Program-made: the position numbers and the translations under genes
Source of the DNA: Levilactobacillus lanxiensis
GTDB taxonomy: Bacteria; Bacillota; Bacilli; Lactobacillales; Lactobacillaceae
Length of the DNA stretch: 64,000 nucleotides
Direction of reading: 5' to 3'
NCBI RefSeq assembly: GCF_016861655.1
Contig: NZ_BOLN01000002.1
Span: 186,001 to 250,000, forward strand
Notes under the pieces: model-generated
Databases searched by the model: none
Seen by the model: the letters and a program-made list of their open reading frames with translations, nothing else
What the model was told of the DNA's origin: nothing
Shown here: piece after piece, positions 53,102-61,304 of the stretch
How the letters are laid out: every line of letters starts with the position of its first letter
How positions within the stretch are numbered: position 1 is the first letter of the stretch

Positions 53102-54520
53102 TTAAGCAGCGGCCTTAGACTTACGACCGTCACGCAACATAGCCGCGAAAATCCAACCGACCACGGCGACCGCCAGGAAGGTGGCAAAGACCGCGTGATA
53201 GCCGGCAAGGTTCGCCGCCACGTGACCCGCCGTCTTCAAATGACTGGCCGTGACGGTGGCGAGAATCAAGGTGGCCACGGCAACCCCGGTCGACCCCAGA
53301 ATCTGCCGCACGGTGGTAATGACCGCCGTCCCGTGAGAGATCAACTGGTCAGGCAGGGAGTTCGCCCCCAGCGTAACCGCGGGCATCATGACGAAGGCAT
53401 TGCCCCCTTCAATCAAGGTCGCCGTTAAGATCATCGCCAGTAGCGACTGTTGACCACCGACCAGTGTCAACCACAGCCAGCCCAGTACAATCATGCTCAT
53501 CCCGGTCAGCATTGTGGCCTTGAACCCAATCTTATCCGCCAATTTCCCCGTAACTGGGTTTAGCAGGCTCAGCACCACGGCCCCTGGGACCAGCGCCATC
53601 CCCGAAGCAAACGGCGAGATGCCCAGCACTTCTTGGTAGTACAGCGGAAAGACAATCGTGACCACGATCAAGGCGATGTAAGATGCCCCGGTCAAGAGCA
53701 CGGCCAGGTCAAAATTGACCGTCTTCAGCACGCGTAAATCCAGGAGCGGTGCGTCAACGTGAAATTGCCGGTAGACGAAGTAAGCCACCGCCAGTAAGCT
53801 GATGAACAGTAGCGCACCCATAGCCGTCCAGTTGACCGCCGTCTTCCCAATTTGGTTAACGACGTACAGGATACCAATGAAGCCGACACTGCTCAGCACG
53901 GACCAGTAGTCCAGCTTGGCCTTGTGTTGCGGCATGACGTCCTTGATGGTTTTCAACGCGACCAGGAACACAATCGTGATGATGACCATGAAGACGACGA
54001 ACAGCCCCTGCCAGGTGGTGTAGCGCAACACGATACCGGAAATGATTGGGCCGACCGCTAACGCTGACCCCATGACCAATCCGGCGAAGCCCATGACACC
54101 ACCCCGCTGGGCTTCCGGCGTGATCCGCAACATGACCGTCTGGTACGACGGGAACATAATGCCGACCGCCATGGCCTCCATCACCCGACCCAGCATCATC
54201 AATGGAAAGCTGGTTGCCAAATAAATGATGAACGTTCCGACGTCAAATAACGCCAGCACGCTGACAAATAAGACCGGAAAGCGGATGTTATTTAACAGCC
54301 ACGGGCTAACGGGCATCATGACCACCATCACCAGCATGAAGCCGGTCGTGAGCCATTGGACCGTTGACGCTGGCACGTTGAAGTATTTCATCAACGTGGG
54401 ATACGCCGTGGACAGCGACGACTGGCTGATGGACATGGTGAAGGTCCCCGCCAGCAGCGTCCAGATAAATGCTAAATGGCTGTACGCTCTTCCCTGTAAA
54501 TCGATTGCCTTTTCCTGCAC
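53102..54520 (-). CDS. MFS multidrug efflux transporter, DHA2 (14-helix) family
   Basis: A 472-aa transporter of the EmrB/QacA/LmrB group. SQSSLSTAYPTLMKYFNVPA then STVQWLTTGFMLVMVVMMPV is the TM1-TM2 signature, VGIMFPSYQTVMLRITPEAQ then RGGVMG the motif A/B region, and GLVMGSALAVGPIISGIVLR motif C of drug exporters. It probably exports drugs or amphiphiles by proton antiport. I chose the GTG at 54520, 8 nt after GAGGA; the GTG at 54529 is too close to it. Monocistronic. Confidence 0.87.
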   Translation of the reverse strand: MQEKAIDLQGRAYSHLAFIWTLLAGTFTMSISQSSLSTAYPTLMKYFNVPASTVQWLTTGFMLVMVVMMPVSPWLLNNIRFPVLFVSVLALFDVGTFIIYLATSFPLMMLGRVMEAMAVGIMFPSYQTVMLRITPEAQRGGVMGFAGLVMGSALAVGPIISGIVLRYTTWQGLFVVFMVIITIVFLVALKTIKDVMPQHKAKLDYWSVLSSVGFIGILYVVNQIGKTAVNWTAMGALLFISLLAVAYFVYRQFHVDAPLLDLRVLKTVNFDLAVLLTGASYIALIVVTIVFPLYYQEVLGISPFASGMALVPGAVVLSLLNPVTGKLADKIGFKATMLTGMSMIVLGWLWLTLVGGQQSLLAMILTATLIEGGNAFVMMPAVTLGANSLPDQLISHGTAVITTVRQILGSTGVAVATLILATVTASHLKTAGHVAANLAGYHAVFATFLAVAVVGWIFAAMLRDGRKSKAAA

Positions 54521-54708
54521 TTCTCTCACTCCTCTTGCTACTTTAGAAACATTATTAACTGACTTCTATCCTAGTCCTTTTCCCGCGCGCTGTAAACCAA
54601 ACCCGCGACCCTTGTTGAACGAAGTTACTTATTGGGTAATTTTTGGTACAATGGGATTATTAAACGGGATGACCCGTTGCGGACTACGCAAAGAATTGAG
54701 GGCAAATA

Positions 54709-54882
54709 ATGGACTTAGTAGCATATTTAACCGATGAAATTGATTTTCTAACGGAACAAATGAACCGGGCTAAGGATGAAAAGGACAACGCCATGAACTT
54801 CTTGTGCGATGCCCGAATCACCGAAGCCAAACGCATTTTGGAACAGGTCAACACTGGTAAGATCACCAGCTTGAAGGCCTAG
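54709..54882 (+). CDS. Small helical protein, 57 aa
   Basis: The frame encodes MDLVAYLTDEIDFLTEQMNR followed by an acidic-basic helix with FLCDARITEAKRIL and a short tail ending ITSLKA. GAGGG lies 6 nt before the ATG, TACAAT about 60 bp upstream is a good -10, and a terminator follows the stop, so it is very likely expressed. I recognise no family; it looks like a small coiled-coil cytoplasmic protein. Confidence 0.7.
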   Translation: MDLVAYLTDEIDFLTEQMNRAKDEKDNAMNFLCDARITEAKRILEQVNTGKITSLKA

Positions 54883-54892
54883 TTGCCGTAAC

Positions 54893-54923
54893 CGGACACG
54901 CCCCGCGTCCAGTTTTTCTTTTG
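54893..54923 (+). terminator. Intrinsic terminator of the 57-aa gene
   Basis: GGAC..CG pairs with CG..GTCC (one mismatch), then AGTTTTTCTTTT. It precedes the nearby type D element. Confidence 0.8.
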
Positions 54924-54967
54924 GTTTCTTTTAGGTACGAAGCAAGGTTGCGGAAACCCGGTTTCCA

Positions 54968-55146
54968 CCTGCGGCGGGTCAGCCCCGTTCGGTCTGGTGG
55001 GGACCGCTTCCGGCCTGAGGGACGGTCCTCCAGCTCGACTTTAAGCCACGAAAGCCCCGTGTCTCAAAGGTCGTCCCGTGCTGTAAGCTGAAAAGAACTC
55101 AGCTAACACCACCGACACCAGCCTCCGGGACTGCCCGCCTCCGGTT
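54968..55146 (-). repeat. Fold-back element, type D
   Basis: Outer arms GCGGCGGGTCAGCCCCG/CGGGACTGCCCGCC with GGTCTGGTG/CACCAGCC; P4 GGCCTGAGGGACGGTCCTCC; P3 CTTTAAGCC/TCTCAAAG. P4 side faces the 57-aa gene. Confidence 0.78.
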
Positions 55147-55360
55147 CCAACAGATTGTCCGCTGACCTAGCATGCGCTAAAAGATTTGGTCGTTGTCACT
55201 TCGATTGGTGGTGAGGCAGCATTGTCTACCCGTTAACGTCGGCAACTCAAAACTCCCGGTCCCAATCTATAGCCATCACACAGTTATCACATTGACAATC
55301 ACAACCGACCGCGGTAAAAAAAATCTGATTGCCAACTCTATGCTACAGATTATCCGTCAT

Positions 55361-55482
55361 GTTAGCCGCAGGGCTGGTGAAAACTGGGCCGGTCGTGGGA
55401 GTGACCAGAGACGAGCCAAGGTGCCCGGCTGTCATGGCTGGGGTTCTTTCCCAGCCTAGTTCCATGGGACAACCTTTACACC
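55361..55482 (+). repeat. Fold-back element, type B, truncated
   Basis: GTTAGCCGCAGGGCTGGTG to TGGGACAACCTTTACACCAG. It is cut after the second hairpin and is followed by a duplicated flank and a complete type A copy. Confidence 0.8.
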
Positions 55483-55586
55483 AGCTCATCACCCTACGCG
55501 TCCATCACACGGTTATCACATCGGCAACCACAACCGACCACGGTAAAAATCTGATTGACACCTCTATGCTACAGATTACCTGTCAT

Positions 55587-55772
55587 GTCAGCCGCAGGGC
55601 TGGTGAAAATGGGCTCAGCCGTGGGAGTTGCCTTAGCGGGTTCCCCGCTTAGGCAACTGCTATCTTTGAGACTCGATCTATGAGGCTCAAAGTAAGTCTG
55701 GAGACCGTCTTTCGGCTCCAGACGTGCGCCCACAGCGTCACGGCCCATTTTCACCAGCCCGGAGGCGCTGAC
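55587..55772 (+). repeat. Fold-back element, type A
   Basis: Complete copy, P2 loop TTCC, outer arms GGGCTGGTGAAAATGGGC/GCCCATTTTCACCAGCCC. It ends 115 bp upstream of map, before the likely map promoter. Confidence 0.9.
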
Positions 55773-55887
55773 AACGACAAGTGAACCCGTACCAAACCAA
55801 TTTCAAAAAGATTTTAACCGCATAATTCGCTGAAAAGGCGAAATTGGTGTACATTAGAAGTAGATACAAATTTTAGGAGGTAACACG

Positions 55888-56682
55888 TTGATAACCATTA
55901 AATCAGACCGTGAAATTGAGAAAATGGCCGAATCCGGTGCCGTTTTAGCTGGTGTCCACAAGGGCTTACGGGACATCATTAAGCCAGGTATTTCTAGCTG
56001 GGAAATTGAACGTTTTGCCAACAAGTACATTGAAGAACATGGGGCCAAGCCTTCCGAAAAGGGCTTTGAGGGCTACAAGTACGCCACCTGTGTCAGTGTG
56101 AACGATGAAGTCGCCCACGCCATCCCCCGCAAGGAATTGTTGCTTAAGGAAGGCGACATTGTGGCCGTTGACATGACCGTCAACCTGGACGGCTTTGAAA
56201 GTGATTCTTGCTGGACTTACGCTGTCGGCAAGATCAGTCCTGAAGCCCAACACCTGATGGACGTCACCAAGAAGTCCCTCTACTTGGGTATCGACCAAGC
56301 CGTTGTCGGCAACCGGATCGGTGACATTGGTCACGCCATCCAAGCCTACACGGAAGGCCAAGAACACATGGGCGACGTCCGTGAATTGATCGGCCATGGG
56401 ATTCAACCAACCATGCACGAACAACCAAACGTCCCTAACTACGGGGAAGCTGGCAAGGGCCTGCGGTTACGTGCCGGCATGACCATCACCATCGAACCCA
56501 TGATCAACTTGGGGACTTGGGAAATTGCCACGCGCCAAACGGCTGACAAGTCATGGGACTACTACGTCACGGCTGACGGCTCCCTGTCCGCACAATACGA
56601 ACACACCCTGGTCATCACTGACGACGGTCCTAAGATTTTAACGTCACAAGACGACGCCATCGACGAAAAGTACCGGCTCTAA
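55888..56682 (+). CDS. map: Methionine aminopeptidase, type I
   Basis: A 264-aa enzyme that removes the N-terminal Met from new proteins. The five metal ligands are visible: VAVDMTV, ESDSCWTY, ELIGHGI, TITIEPM and QYEHTLVI. SVNDEVAHAIP is the substrate-site His motif. It starts with TTG at 55888, 7-8 nt after GGAGG. Upstream lies a perfect hairpin TTCGC/GCGAA and a TACATT -10-like hexamer. Monocistronic, with a terminator after it. Confidence 0.95.
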   Translation: MITIKSDREIEKMAESGAVLAGVHKGLRDIIKPGISSWEIERFANKYIEEHGAKPSEKGFEGYKYATCVSVNDEVAHAIPRKELLLKEGDIVAVDMTVNLDGFESDSCWTYAVGKISPEAQHLMDVTKKSLYLGIDQAVVGNRIGDIGHAIQAYTEGQEHMGDVRELIGHGIQPTMHEQPNVPNYGEAGKGLRLRAGMTITIEPMINLGTWEIATRQTADKSWDYYVTADGSLSAQYEHTLVITDDGPKILTSQDDAIDEKYRL

Positions 56683-56713
56683 TCAGCTAGGCTTGATCGA
56701 TTAAGCTAAAAAA

Positions 56714-56750
56714 TGAGAGTGAGGATTGGTTTCCTCACTCTTTTGTTTTA
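56714..56750 (+). terminator. Intrinsic terminator of map
   Basis: GAGTGAGGA pairs with TCCTCACTC around a short TTGGTT loop, followed by TTTTGTTTT. Confidence 0.9.
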
Positions 56751-56930
56751 CACTAAGGTCATTGCTATGTGTAGAACAAAGATAAGCTCATTAAGAACAG
56801 AATGATTGACATTACTGGGAAGGTATTTTGCCTACTTGCTTAGCTCACGTGACCAAATAAGCTGCTACAAGCCAAGCGAAAATCAAGGCCAACCGTATAA
56901 ATAATCATCCACGTCACGGGCTAAACCAGT

Positions 56931-57015
56931 GTCAGCCGCAGGGCTGGGAAAACTGGGCCGGTCGTGGAAGTGACCAGAGGCGAGCCAAAGTACCCGGCTG
57001 TGTCGATGGCCTTGC
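56931..57015 (+). repeat. Fold-back element, type B, truncated
   Basis: GTCAGCCGCAGGGCTGGGAA to GTGTCGATGGCCTTG, then a duplicated flank leads into a complete type A copy. Confidence 0.8.
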
Positions 57016-57115
57016 ATGTTTTACTTAGCTTACGTAGCCGTATAAGCCGCCACAAGCCAAGCGAAAATCAAGGCCAACCGTATAAATAATCATCCACGTC
57101 ACGGGTCAAACCAGT

Positions 57116-57303
57116 GTCAGCCGCAGGGCTGGTGAAAATGGGCTCAGCCGTGGGAGTTGCCTTAGCGGGTTCCCCGCTTAGGCAACTGCTATCTTTGAGA
57201 CTCGATTCTCAGAGGCTCAAAGTAAGTCTGGAGACCGCCCTTTGGCTCCAGACGTGCGCCCACAGCGTCACGGCCCATTTTCACCAGCCCGGAGGCGCTG
57301 ACA
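57116..57303 (+). repeat. Fold-back element, type A
   Basis: Complete copy, very close to the one at 55587. It ends 45 bp before the menG start. No promoter was seen between, so it probably lies in the menG leader. Confidence 0.9.
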
Positions 57304-57347
57304 AAGACAATCGTTTAACCCAAATATTAATTAGGAGGTTGGCTTGT

Positions 57348-58067
57348 ATGGCTTTAACCAATCAGACACCCGAAGACCAGGTGCAAGACATTTTCAACCG
57401 CATCGCCCCACAGTACGACCAAATGAACAGCGTGATCAGCCTGGGAACCCACCGCATTTGGCGACAACAGGTGATGAACGCCATGACGCTGCGGCCCGGC
57501 GACTTTGCGCTCGACCTCTGTTGTGGCACGGGCGACTGGACCCTGTCCTTGGCGCAAGCCGTGGGTCCCGCCGGCCAGGTTGTGGGCTTAGACTTTAGCG
57601 ACGTCATGCTGCAAGAAGCCAGCCGCAAGGTCCGCGCGGCCCACCTGAGCGACCGCATCACGCTGCGTCAGGGCGATGCCATGCACCTGCCCTACCCGGA
57701 CAATAGCTTCAACGTGGTCACGATTGGCTTTGGCCTGCGCAATGTGCCGGACGCCAACCAGGTTCTCCGGGAAATGGCGCGCGTCGTCAAGCCCGGCGGC
57801 CAAGTCGTTTGCCTGGAAACGTCGCAACCCACTAATCCGGTGATTCATGCCGGCTGGCAGCTGTACTTTGGCCACGTGGTTCCCTTGATGGGCCGTTTTG
57901 CCCATCATTATCAGGCCTACAACTACCTGCAGCGCTCGACACACAAATTCGTCACGGTGACGGAATTGGCCACCATGTTTCGTACAGCTGGCCTCCAACG
58001 GGTCCACTACCACCAGTTCAATCTAGGCGCGGCGGCGGTCCATTTGGGCACGAAGCCCTACCGCTAA
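57348..58067 (+). CDS. menG: Demethylmenaquinone methyltransferase (UbiE/MenG family)
   Basis: A 239-aa SAM methyltransferase. FNRIAPQYDQMNSVISLGTH then RIWRQQ is the UbiE N-terminal signature, ALDLCCGTGDWTLSLAQAVG motif I, and GFGLRNVPDANQVLREMARV the family post-motif. It would methylate demethylmenaquinone in the last step of menaquinone synthesis. AGGAGG lies 8 nt before the ATG. No other men genes are in view; many lactobacilli keep only parts of the pathway, so a precursor may be taken up or another substrate used. Confidence 0.88.
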   Translation: MALTNQTPEDQVQDIFNRIAPQYDQMNSVISLGTHRIWRQQVMNAMTLRPGDFALDLCCGTGDWTLSLAQAVGPAGQVVGLDFSDVMLQEASRKVRAAHLSDRITLRQGDAMHLPYPDNSFNVVTIGFGLRNVPDANQVLREMARVVKPGGQVVCLETSQPTNPVIHAGWQLYFGHVVPLMGRFAHHYQAYNYLQRSTHKFVTVTELATMFRTAGLQRVHYHQFNLGAAAVHLGTKPYR

Positions 58068-58075
58068 AATGATCA

Positions 58076-58130
58076 CAAAAATAAGGTATTCCCATTAGCG
58101 TTGAAATAATGGGAATACCTTATTTGTTTT
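58076..58130. terminator. Bidirectional intrinsic terminator
   Basis: AATAAGGTATTCCCATT pairs with AATGGGAATACCTTATT over 17 bp, then TGTTTTA. It lies between convergent menG and the TPR regulator gene. Confidence 0.92.
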
Positions 58131-58159
58131 ACTGCCTAAGCGTTTGCGGTAAAAATCAC

Positions 58160-59020
58160 CTAGATATCAAATTTCGCAATCAGCTTCAACAGTTTCTCGT
58201 TGCTGTTCAACCGGGCAAAGGCCGCGGCATCTTGCAAGTCCTGCTTGATGGCCGCCACATCCCCGTCCTGGGCCCGCGCATTGATGGCGCGTTGGTACAG
58301 GATGCGAGCCAGGTAGTAGGTCACGTGATACCGGGCGCAGACCTGAACGCCGTAATTTAACAACTCATCGCTGGCCTTAAGGTCCCCCGTTTGGCCGTAA
58401 AACTGGCCCGTGTAGTAAATGATATTCAGGGACCGCCAAATGTTGTGATTGTTTTTAAAGGTCAGGTTGTGAATCTCACTGGCCACCTTGTTAAAGTAGA
58501 ATTCGGCGCGTGTCGTGTCGCCATCCTGATCGTAGGCCACGCCCATTCCGGTGTACGCCAACAGCGAGTACATCGAGTGGTGGCCCTCGTCAAAGCGGTT
58601 TAAAATTTGTGAGAAATCATACAGTGCGTCCGCGATACTCCCGCCGTTGAGGGCCGTCACGTAACCGCGGATAAAGTAAAAGCGCATTTGAAAGTTCAGG
58701 GTGCCGCTGGCCGGATCGCCCAACTTGGCCAGGCTCTCCTGGGCAGCATCGTATTCCCCGACCAACAACTGGAATTCCGCCTGTTCCAACGCTTGGGAAC
58801 GGACAGAGTCTTCATCGTGGTTGAGCGGGAAGAGGTCATTTAACGTCAGCTCGAGCCGGTCACAGAGTTGGAGCAAAATCTTGAGTGACGGCACCTTGCC
58901 GTTGCGTTCGAACTTACTGAGCGTGGCCTGGGTACAGATACCCTGCGCCAGCTGGTCCTGGGAAAGGTGGAGCCGTTTACGCGTTTCGATAAATATATCA
59001 ATATTCATTACTTGTGCCAT
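58160..59020 (-). CDS. HTH-TPR transcription regulator (RRNPP-like)
   Basis: A 286-aa protein. The N-terminal XRE-type HTH is IDIFIETRKRLHLSQDQLAQ then GICTQATLSKFERNGKVPSL (residues about 6-45). The rest (80-280) is a run of TPR-like helix pairs such as YSLLAYTGMGVAYDQDGDTT and NIIYYTGQFYGQTGDLKASD. This layout matches the PlcR/Rgg-type peptide-responsive family. The start is either MAQVMN (59020) or MNIDIF (59008); AAGGG is next to the first and 12 nt from the second. No small peptide gene was found adjacent, so the signal is unknown. Confidence 0.78.
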   Translation of the reverse strand: MAQVMNIDIFIETRKRLHLSQDQLAQGICTQATLSKFERNGKVPSLKILLQLCDRLELTLNDLFPLNHDEDSVRSQALEQAEFQLLVGEYDAAQESLAKLGDPASGTLNFQMRFYFIRGYVTALNGGSIADALYDFSQILNRFDEGHHSMYSLLAYTGMGVAYDQDGDTTRAEFYFNKVASEIHNLTFKNNHNIWRSLNIIYYTGQFYGQTGDLKASDELLNYGVQVCARYHVTYYLARILYQRAINARAQDGDVAAIKQDLQDAAAFARLNSNEKLLKLIAKFDI

Positions 59021-59067
59021 CCCTTAAAACGTTATGGACCTATTATAACAACAAATGGCCCTAACGC

Positions 59068-59697
59068 CTAGCTCTGCCAGCCATGATTTTCGCGGTCCCA
59101 ATCCCGTTTGCGACTGCCGGAAACAAAGGGATTGCCCGCCACAATGTAGCGCAGGGGCCGGTCGTGCCAGCTTCCATCGCTGACGCCGACCCGTGACGTA
59201 GCGGTCACGTTGCGCGGCTGGCGGGTTATCGTCGGGGTAATGGTTAAATTGTTGGCACCCAACATCGTACGGTTCAGGTCCTTGGACTGCAGGCCCAATG
59301 CCGCCGTCAGCTTGCCCGGACCATTGGTCACATCCGGGATTGGCTTGTCGCGGTGTTGTTGCATCAGGTCCAGGCCCCGGTGAGGTTCAATGCCCCGAAT
59401 CAGGATTCCTTGCGGCGTGCCGGCCGCCTGAGTCGCCACGTCCAGCATGTAGTAGCCCCGCAGAATGTAAATATAAATAGTCCCCGGCGCATCATACAAC
59501 GCCGCGTTAGCCGCCGTGTAGCGGCCATTAAACGCGTGTGCAGCCGTGTCCTGTTCCCCGAGATAGGCCTCGGCTTCAACGATCCAGCCGCTCATGGTGC
59601 CCGCCGGCGTTTGATAAATTAATTCATGGCCCAGTAACTCTTGGGCAATCTGGGCCGTGGGCCGCCCCGTATAGAAGTCGCCTAACGAATCTGTCAT
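59068..59697 (-). CDS. 3-methyladenine DNA glycosylase (AAG family)
   Basis: A 209-aa protein of the alkyladenine glycosylase family (PF02245). LGHELIYQTPAGTMSGWIVE then AEAYLG includes the catalytic Glu region, the FNGRYTAANAALYDAPGTIY segment the base-flipping Tyr, and NGPGKLTAALGLQ the conserved C-terminal motif. It removes alkylated purines in base-excision repair. I chose the ATG at 59697, with AGGGAAGCGAG upstream; a longer frame start overlaps the divergent DUF488 gene. Confidence 0.9.
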   Translation of the reverse strand: MTDSLGDFYTGRPTAQIAQELLGHELIYQTPAGTMSGWIVEAEAYLGEQDTAAHAFNGRYTAANAALYDAPGTIYIYILRGYYMLDVATQAAGTPQGILIRGIEPHRGLDLMQQHRDKPIPDVTNGPGKLTAALGLQSKDLNRTMLGANNLTITPTITRQPRNVTATSRVGVSDGSWHDRPLRYIVAGNPFVSGSRKRDWDRENHGWQS

Positions 59698-59753
59698 GAC
59701 TTTTCTCGCTTCCCTTTCGCTATGGTAGAATTGACGCATGGAGATGGTCAAAT

Positions 59754-60146
59754 ATGGCAATTAAATTGGAACGAATTTACACCAAACCCGCTGACTTAGC
59801 CGGCTATCGGATGCTGGTCGATCGACTCTGGCCCCGCGGCATTTCAAAGGTCAACGCCCAACTCGCATCCTGGGAAAAGGACATGGGGCCATCGACCGAG
59901 CTACGCAAATGGTTCAACCACGAACCAGAAAAGTTCCCGGCTTTTCAGGAAAAATACCTCGCAGAACTAACAGCCAACGCCGCGTTGCCTGACTTTTTAG
60001 ACCTCGTTGCCACCCAACTGGCCACGCAGGACGTCATTTTCCTATACGGCGCCAAGGACGAAACGCACAACCAGGCCGTCATTCTCAAGGCCTTCGTGCT
60101 TAAGCGTCTGGCTGACCGAGTGCCTGCAGCACGGCTGGCAGACTAA
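59754..60146 (+). CDS. DUF488-family protein
   Basis: A 130-aa protein. RIYTKPADLAGYRMLVDRLW followed by PRGISK is the DUF488 signature (VDRLWPRG), as are the MGPSTELRKWFNHEPEKFPA and LLYGAKDETHNQA-like (FLYGAKDETHNQAVIL) segments. The molecular role is unknown. It is divergent from the glycosylase gene with 56 bp between starts, and its last 47 bp overlap the 3' end of the HAD gene on the other strand. Confidence 0.85.
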   Translation: MAIKLERIYTKPADLAGYRMLVDRLWPRGISKVNAQLASWEKDMGPSTELRKWFNHEPEKFPAFQEKYLAELTANAALPDFLDLVATQLATQDVIFLYGAKDETHNQAVILKAFVLKRLADRVPAARLAD

Positions 60147-60771
60147 GCGCCGCCGTACTGGGCAACTGGGCATCGGCTCCGGGTAACGGATCGGCGTTGA
60201 TTGCCACCGTCAAACATCCCGCCCGCTTGGCCGACTGCACCCCAGTCACGGTGTCTTCGAACGCGACGCAGGCTGTGGCCGGTAAATCTAGCAACCGGGC
60301 CGCTGCCAAATACACATCGGGGGCCGGCTTGCTGGCCTTGAGACTGCCTGCCGGGACGATGTGTTTAAAGATATGTGTCAACTGGAGCCGTTCGATTTCG
60401 GCTGGCGCGTTGGTCGAGGCTGAGGCCAAGGCCAGTGGGTACCCGGCCGCGACGAGTTCGTTGAGAAACGCCGTGACCCCGGGTAACCGATTGGCCGGCG
60501 TCATGGCCGCCACGTACTGTCGGTACAGGTCGTTTTCGTGATCCGTAATCGTCTGCATTTCCGCCGGTGTGAACGCGCCTTGCCGGTTGGCCGAAGCCAG
60601 AATCGTTTGCAGGGAACCCAGGCGACTCATGCCGGGCAACACCTCGGCCAAGTTGGTCGTCCACGGAATGTCCAGTTCGGCCGCAATGGCCTGCCAGGAC
60701 GCCAAATGATACTGCCAAGAATCGGCAATCACGCCGTGGAGGTCGAAAAGAAATCCTTGAATTTTCGCCAT
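60100..60771 (-). CDS. HAD-superfamily hydrolase, beta-phosphoglucomutase-like
   Basis: A 223-aa protein. The opening FLFDLHGVIADSWQYHLASW aligns with the beta-PGM motif FDLDGVITDT. Asp10 (the nucleophile) is kept, but the acid/base Asp two positions on is His12. ALASASTNAP and LKASKPAPDVYLAAARLLD then CVAFEDTVTGVQSAKRAGC are motifs II-IV. The helical cap covers about residues 15-90. Loss of the acid/base Asp makes mutase or phosphatase activity doubtful. Its 3' end overlaps the DUF488 gene tail to tail. Confidence 0.8.
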   Translation of the reverse strand: MAKIQGFLFDLHGVIADSWQYHLASWQAIAAELDIPWTTNLAEVLPGMSRLGSLQTILASANRQGAFTPAEMQTITDHENDLYRQYVAAMTPANRLPGVTAFLNELVAAGYPLALASASTNAPAEIERLQLTHIFKHIVPAGSLKASKPAPDVYLAAARLLDLPATACVAFEDTVTGVQSAKRAGCLTVAINADPLPGADAQLPSTAALSLPAVLQALGQPDA

Positions 60772-60883
60772 GCTAGTTCCCCCTAATTAGCCAATAAGAT
60801 AGGTCAATTATACACCTTCGTGTCTAAAATCTTAGCGACCAATCACGGCTTTCGATTGTCCAAACCAGGAAAACTTTTCTGAT

Positions 60884-60940
60884 AAAAAAACAAATAGAGG
60901 CATAGACCGTCATCTGTTATGACACGGCCTGTGCCTCTAT
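60884..60940 (-). terminator. Intrinsic terminator of the 58-aa gene
   Basis: ATAGAGGCA pairs with TGCCTCTAT, enclosing a second helix CCGTCAT/ATGACACGG; leftward it runs into TTGTTTTTTT. Confidence 0.88.
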
Positions 60941-60971
60941 ATTAATACGCTTAAACCTGAGCCAATCTAGC

Positions 60972-61148
60972 CTAAGGTCTATCTAATCCCGCAACCACTC
61001 GTTGTTTATGGTTGGCCTCATTGGCAATGTACATCATCACTGTACGCAGCTCCTTAGAAGTCGCCTTTTCATGCAGTTCGGCGGTATTATGCTGATACTT
61101 CGCCATGATCTTTTCAGCCATTTCGGCTTGTTCATCTAAACTTTTCAT
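60972..61148 (-). CDS. Small helical protein, 58 aa
   Basis: The frame encodes MKSLDEQAEMAEKIMAKYQH, continues with NTAELHEKATSKELRTVMMY and ends ANHKQRVVAGLDRP. It is short, His/Glu/Lys-rich and helical. AAAGGA lies 6-7 nt before the ATG and a strong terminator follows, so it is very probably real. I recognise no family. The spaced His, Glu and Met residues could suggest metal or ferritin-like helix features, but that is speculation. Confidence 0.7.
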   Translation of the reverse strand: MKSLDEQAEMAEKIMAKYQHNTAELHEKATSKELRTVMMYIANEANHKQRVVAGLDRP

Positions 61149-61241
61149 ATTCGTATCCTTTCTAAATGCGCCTTATCATAGGGTTCGGAAACGACCAACG
61201 AAAGATTTTAAACATCACTGACGTATTCAGCGACACTATTA

Positions 61242-61282
61242 ACAAAAAAGAGGCTAAGTGCTAATCAGCCACTTAACCTCAA
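61242..61282 (-). terminator. Intrinsic terminator of the second usp gene
   Basis: GAGGTTAAGTG pairs with CACTTAGCCTC over 11 bp, leftward into TTTTTTGTT. It is 23 bp after the stop. Confidence 0.88.
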
Positions 61283-61304
61283 AATAATCTCATATTCAAC
61301 ACAA

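Noticed and set aside
55361-57303. Structured element near map and menG as a classic riboswitch or T-box
   Set aside because: The same fold occurs beside unrelated genes and mostly after stop codons, so ligand sensing for one pathway is unlikely.
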